Positions 5,927-6,948 of a DNA stretch of 6,948 bases are shown here, one piece after another. Numbering within the stretch: position 1 is the stretch's first letter; each line of letters opens with the position of its first letter. The stretch comes from Rickettsiales bacterium. Lineage in GTDB: Bacteria > Pseudomonadota > Alphaproteobacteria > Rs-D84. The notes below the pieces were generated by a model. The model saw nothing but the letters and a program-made list of their open reading frames with translations. It was not told where the DNA came from and did no database searches. The stretch lies in contig JAIRLP010000022.1 of NCBI GenBank assembly GCA_031259365.1, forward strand, positions 1 to 6,948, given 5' to 3'. The position numbers were made by a program, and so were the translations under genes.

Positions 5927-6271
5927 TTATATGATTTTCTTGATTACGATTCCCAATGCACCATATTTTTCAATATCATCTGCAGTATAAATTGAATACA
6001 TCCAATCGGCTGCGTATCCCACAGAATCATTTATTTCAAATCCAGATAAAACAGGTGGAATAGTTTGGAATAATTCCAAGAAGTTTGTAAAATGGCACAG
6101 TCCTGTGACTTCGGTCAAAACACTTCGACCGTCGGCCATTTTAAACAGTATTTGGTCACCAATATTTAATAAGGAACACTTTTCATCACGCAGACGCAAT
6201 TCCACGGTTTTGTTACCAGATGCAATCTGATTAAACGCAAGATCACTGAAAAGCTTCATTTCATGACGCAT
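5927..6271 (-). CDS. ASCH-domain protein
   Basis: This 114-residue protein is a single ASCH domain (PF04266), a PUA-like beta-barrel fold linked to RNA or modified-nucleoside handling; the Escherichia coli relative YqfB hydrolyses N4-acetylcytidine. Visible signatures are HEMKLFSDLAFNQIASGNKT (3-22), ELRLRDEKCSLLNIGDQILF (24-43) and a C-terminal MYSIYTADDIEKYGALGIVI. Lys21 in GNKT aligns by eye with the catalytic Lys21 of YqfB in GRKT. The subgroup with an ELRL.DEK motif and a KYG.LGI ending is common in bacteria, but I know of no assigned substrate. The ATG at 6271 is preceded by AAAGG at good spacing, and this ribosome binding site overlaps the stop codon of the upstream gene, which ties the two into one operon. 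The AlkD-like gene follows 19 bases later. The domain call is firm; whether it acts on RNA, nucleosides or something else is open. Confidence 0.88.
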   Translation of the reverse strand: MRHEMKLFSDLAFNQIASGNKTVELRLRDEKCSLLNIGDQILFKMADGRSVLTEVTGLCHFTNFLELFQTIPPVLSGFEINDSVGYAADWMYSIYTADDIEKYGALGIVIKKII

Positions 6272-6277
6272 AAGTTA

Positions 6278-6282
6278 CCTTT
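6278..6282 (-). promoter_or_regulatory. Ribosome binding site of the ASCH gene
   Basis: AAAGG on the minus strand is six bases before the ATG at 6271 and shares bases with the stop codon (6284-6282) of the upstream gene, a typical translational-coupling arrangement. It favours ATG 6271 over the in-frame ATG at 6259. Confidence 0.75.
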
Positions 6283-6948
6283 TATAAATGTGATTTCAAA
6301 GCCACATACACTTGCCCCAGATCGGTCTTTAACAATGTGTTAATCAACATTTCGCTGTTGTCAGACTGTTCAGCTGCGCCCAGTACCTTGCCAAAGCTGC
6401 GAATGAACTGAGATGCCTGGGAACGGAATACGGCATCAGACTTCAATAAATCACGGACACGTTTTTTATCCGCCGCACCCAACATCTTTGCCAACCATTT
6501 TGTAAAGATGGTTTTATCGCCAGCATGATATTTCTTCCAAATACTGTCTGGAATATCCGCACCTGTACTGCGCGTCAGATCCAAAGATTGTTCGTGGATT
6601 TTTTCGATTAATTTTTCACTTTGTTTGATAAAGTCTTGGCTGCTGATACGTCCATAAGATGCAGCAGGGGCTGTCTTGATCGCTTCCATAGGAGCAGTTG
6701 CGCGGGCAACCATCATTTGCTTGTTCAAGGTCTGCATTGTATTAACGGCCTTGGCATAATCGGACATCAAATCAATCATTTGCTGACGAGATTGTCCCGA
6801 CAAGCTTTCCAACTTAACAGAAGATTCATTCATGCTGGTCATTGATTCTGTTACAGTTTCTTTTAACAGATGTATCTTTTCATTCATGGCCATTACGATC
6901 TTTTCCATATTTTCGGCCATTTCAACAGAGCCCTTGGATAAATCAGGC
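6282..6948 (-). CDS. Coiled-coil protein of unknown function, C-terminal part (5' end outside window)
   Basis: The frame is open to the right edge of the window, giving 221 visible residues. An ATG at 6920 exists but has no ribosome binding site, and the residues before it (PDLSKGSVE) continue the same style of sequence, so the true start is probably outside. About the first 85 visible residues are Met-, Ser-, Gln- and Lys-rich with long heptad-like spacing and no Pro, indicating a coiled coil. A short Ala/Pro-rich linker (about 83-97) follows, then a helical C-terminal domain with IPDSIWKKYHAGDKTIFTKW, DLLKSDAVFRSQASQFIRSF and a final TDLGQVYVALKSHL. This C-terminal domain reminds me of alphaproteobacterial proteins in which it follows membrane and coiled-coil segments, sometimes labelled ZorA- or kinesin-like, but I cannot confirm this. 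No membrane segment is visible in this part. It is the first visible gene of the cluster, 10 bases before the ASCH gene. Confidence 0.7.
   Translation of the reverse strand, partial: PDLSKGSVEMAENMEKIVMAMNEKIHLLKETVTESMTSMNESSVKLESLSGQSRQQMIDLMSDYAKAVNTMQTLNKQMMVARATAPMEAIKTAPAASYGRISSQDFIKQSEKLIEKIHEQSLDLTRSTGADIPDSIWKKYHAGDKTIFTKWLAKMLGAADKKRVRDLLKSDAVFRSQASQFIRSFGKVLGAAEQSDNSEMLINTLLKTDLGQVYVALKSHL

Noticed and set aside
5927..6948. ASCH gene and coiled-coil gene as a toxin-antitoxin pair
   Set aside because: The upstream protein is too long and has no antitoxin or DNA-binding features; the close spacing is adequately explained by an ordinary operon.

Overview
The window looks like chromosomal DNA of an AT-leaning alphaproteobacterium. 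The main evidence is the left-edge gene. Its product matches the DUF1013/TrcR family as I remember it, a family essentially confined to Alphaproteobacteria. It is followed by a long housekeeping sigma factor (RpoD) with region 1.1 and a large non-conserved insert. I cannot name the genus; a host-associated or otherwise divergent alphaproteobacterial lineage is a guess.

Layout. Plus strand: the 3' end of a trcR-like gene (1-276), rpoD (350-2422) with an intrinsic terminator, then a DHH/DHHA2 phosphoesterase (2472-3380). Minus strand: a GT2-type glycosyltransferase (3419-4498) converges on the phosphoesterase gene across a shared bidirectional terminator (3380-3406). To its right lies a minus-strand cluster, listed in transcription order from the right edge: the 3' part of a coiled-coil protein gene (6948-6282), an ASCH-domain gene (6271-5927), an AlkD-like DNA alkylation repair gene (5907-5209), and an unrecognised ORF (stop at 4567). 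The reading frame of that last ORF stays open upstream to 5172 without a conventional start. No intergenic gap exceeds about 75 bases, unless the 5011-5172 extension is counted as non-coding. I see no RNA genes, CRISPR arrays, insertion sequences or attachment sites.

How the genes relate. The coiled-coil, ASCH and AlkD-like genes are tightly spaced (10 and 19 bases) and look like one transcript. The glycosyltransferase has its own promoter with perfect consensus hexamers (TTGACA-16-TATAAT), which also shows that its start is the ATG at 4498 and not the upstream TTG. A second promoter candidate with an extended -10 lies at the end of the AlkD-like gene and points into the unrecognised ORF.

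The most striking observation is in RpoD. The pair of tryptophans in region 2.3 that is nearly invariant in housekeeping sigma factors and opens the -10 element is replaced by Asn-Arg, and region 2.2 appears to carry a two-residue insertion. The rest of the -10 and -35 reading surfaces is largely intact. The DHH protein and the AlkD-like protein also appear to lack residues that are catalytic or metal-binding in their characterised relatives. I did not find a clear-cut new multi-gene system.
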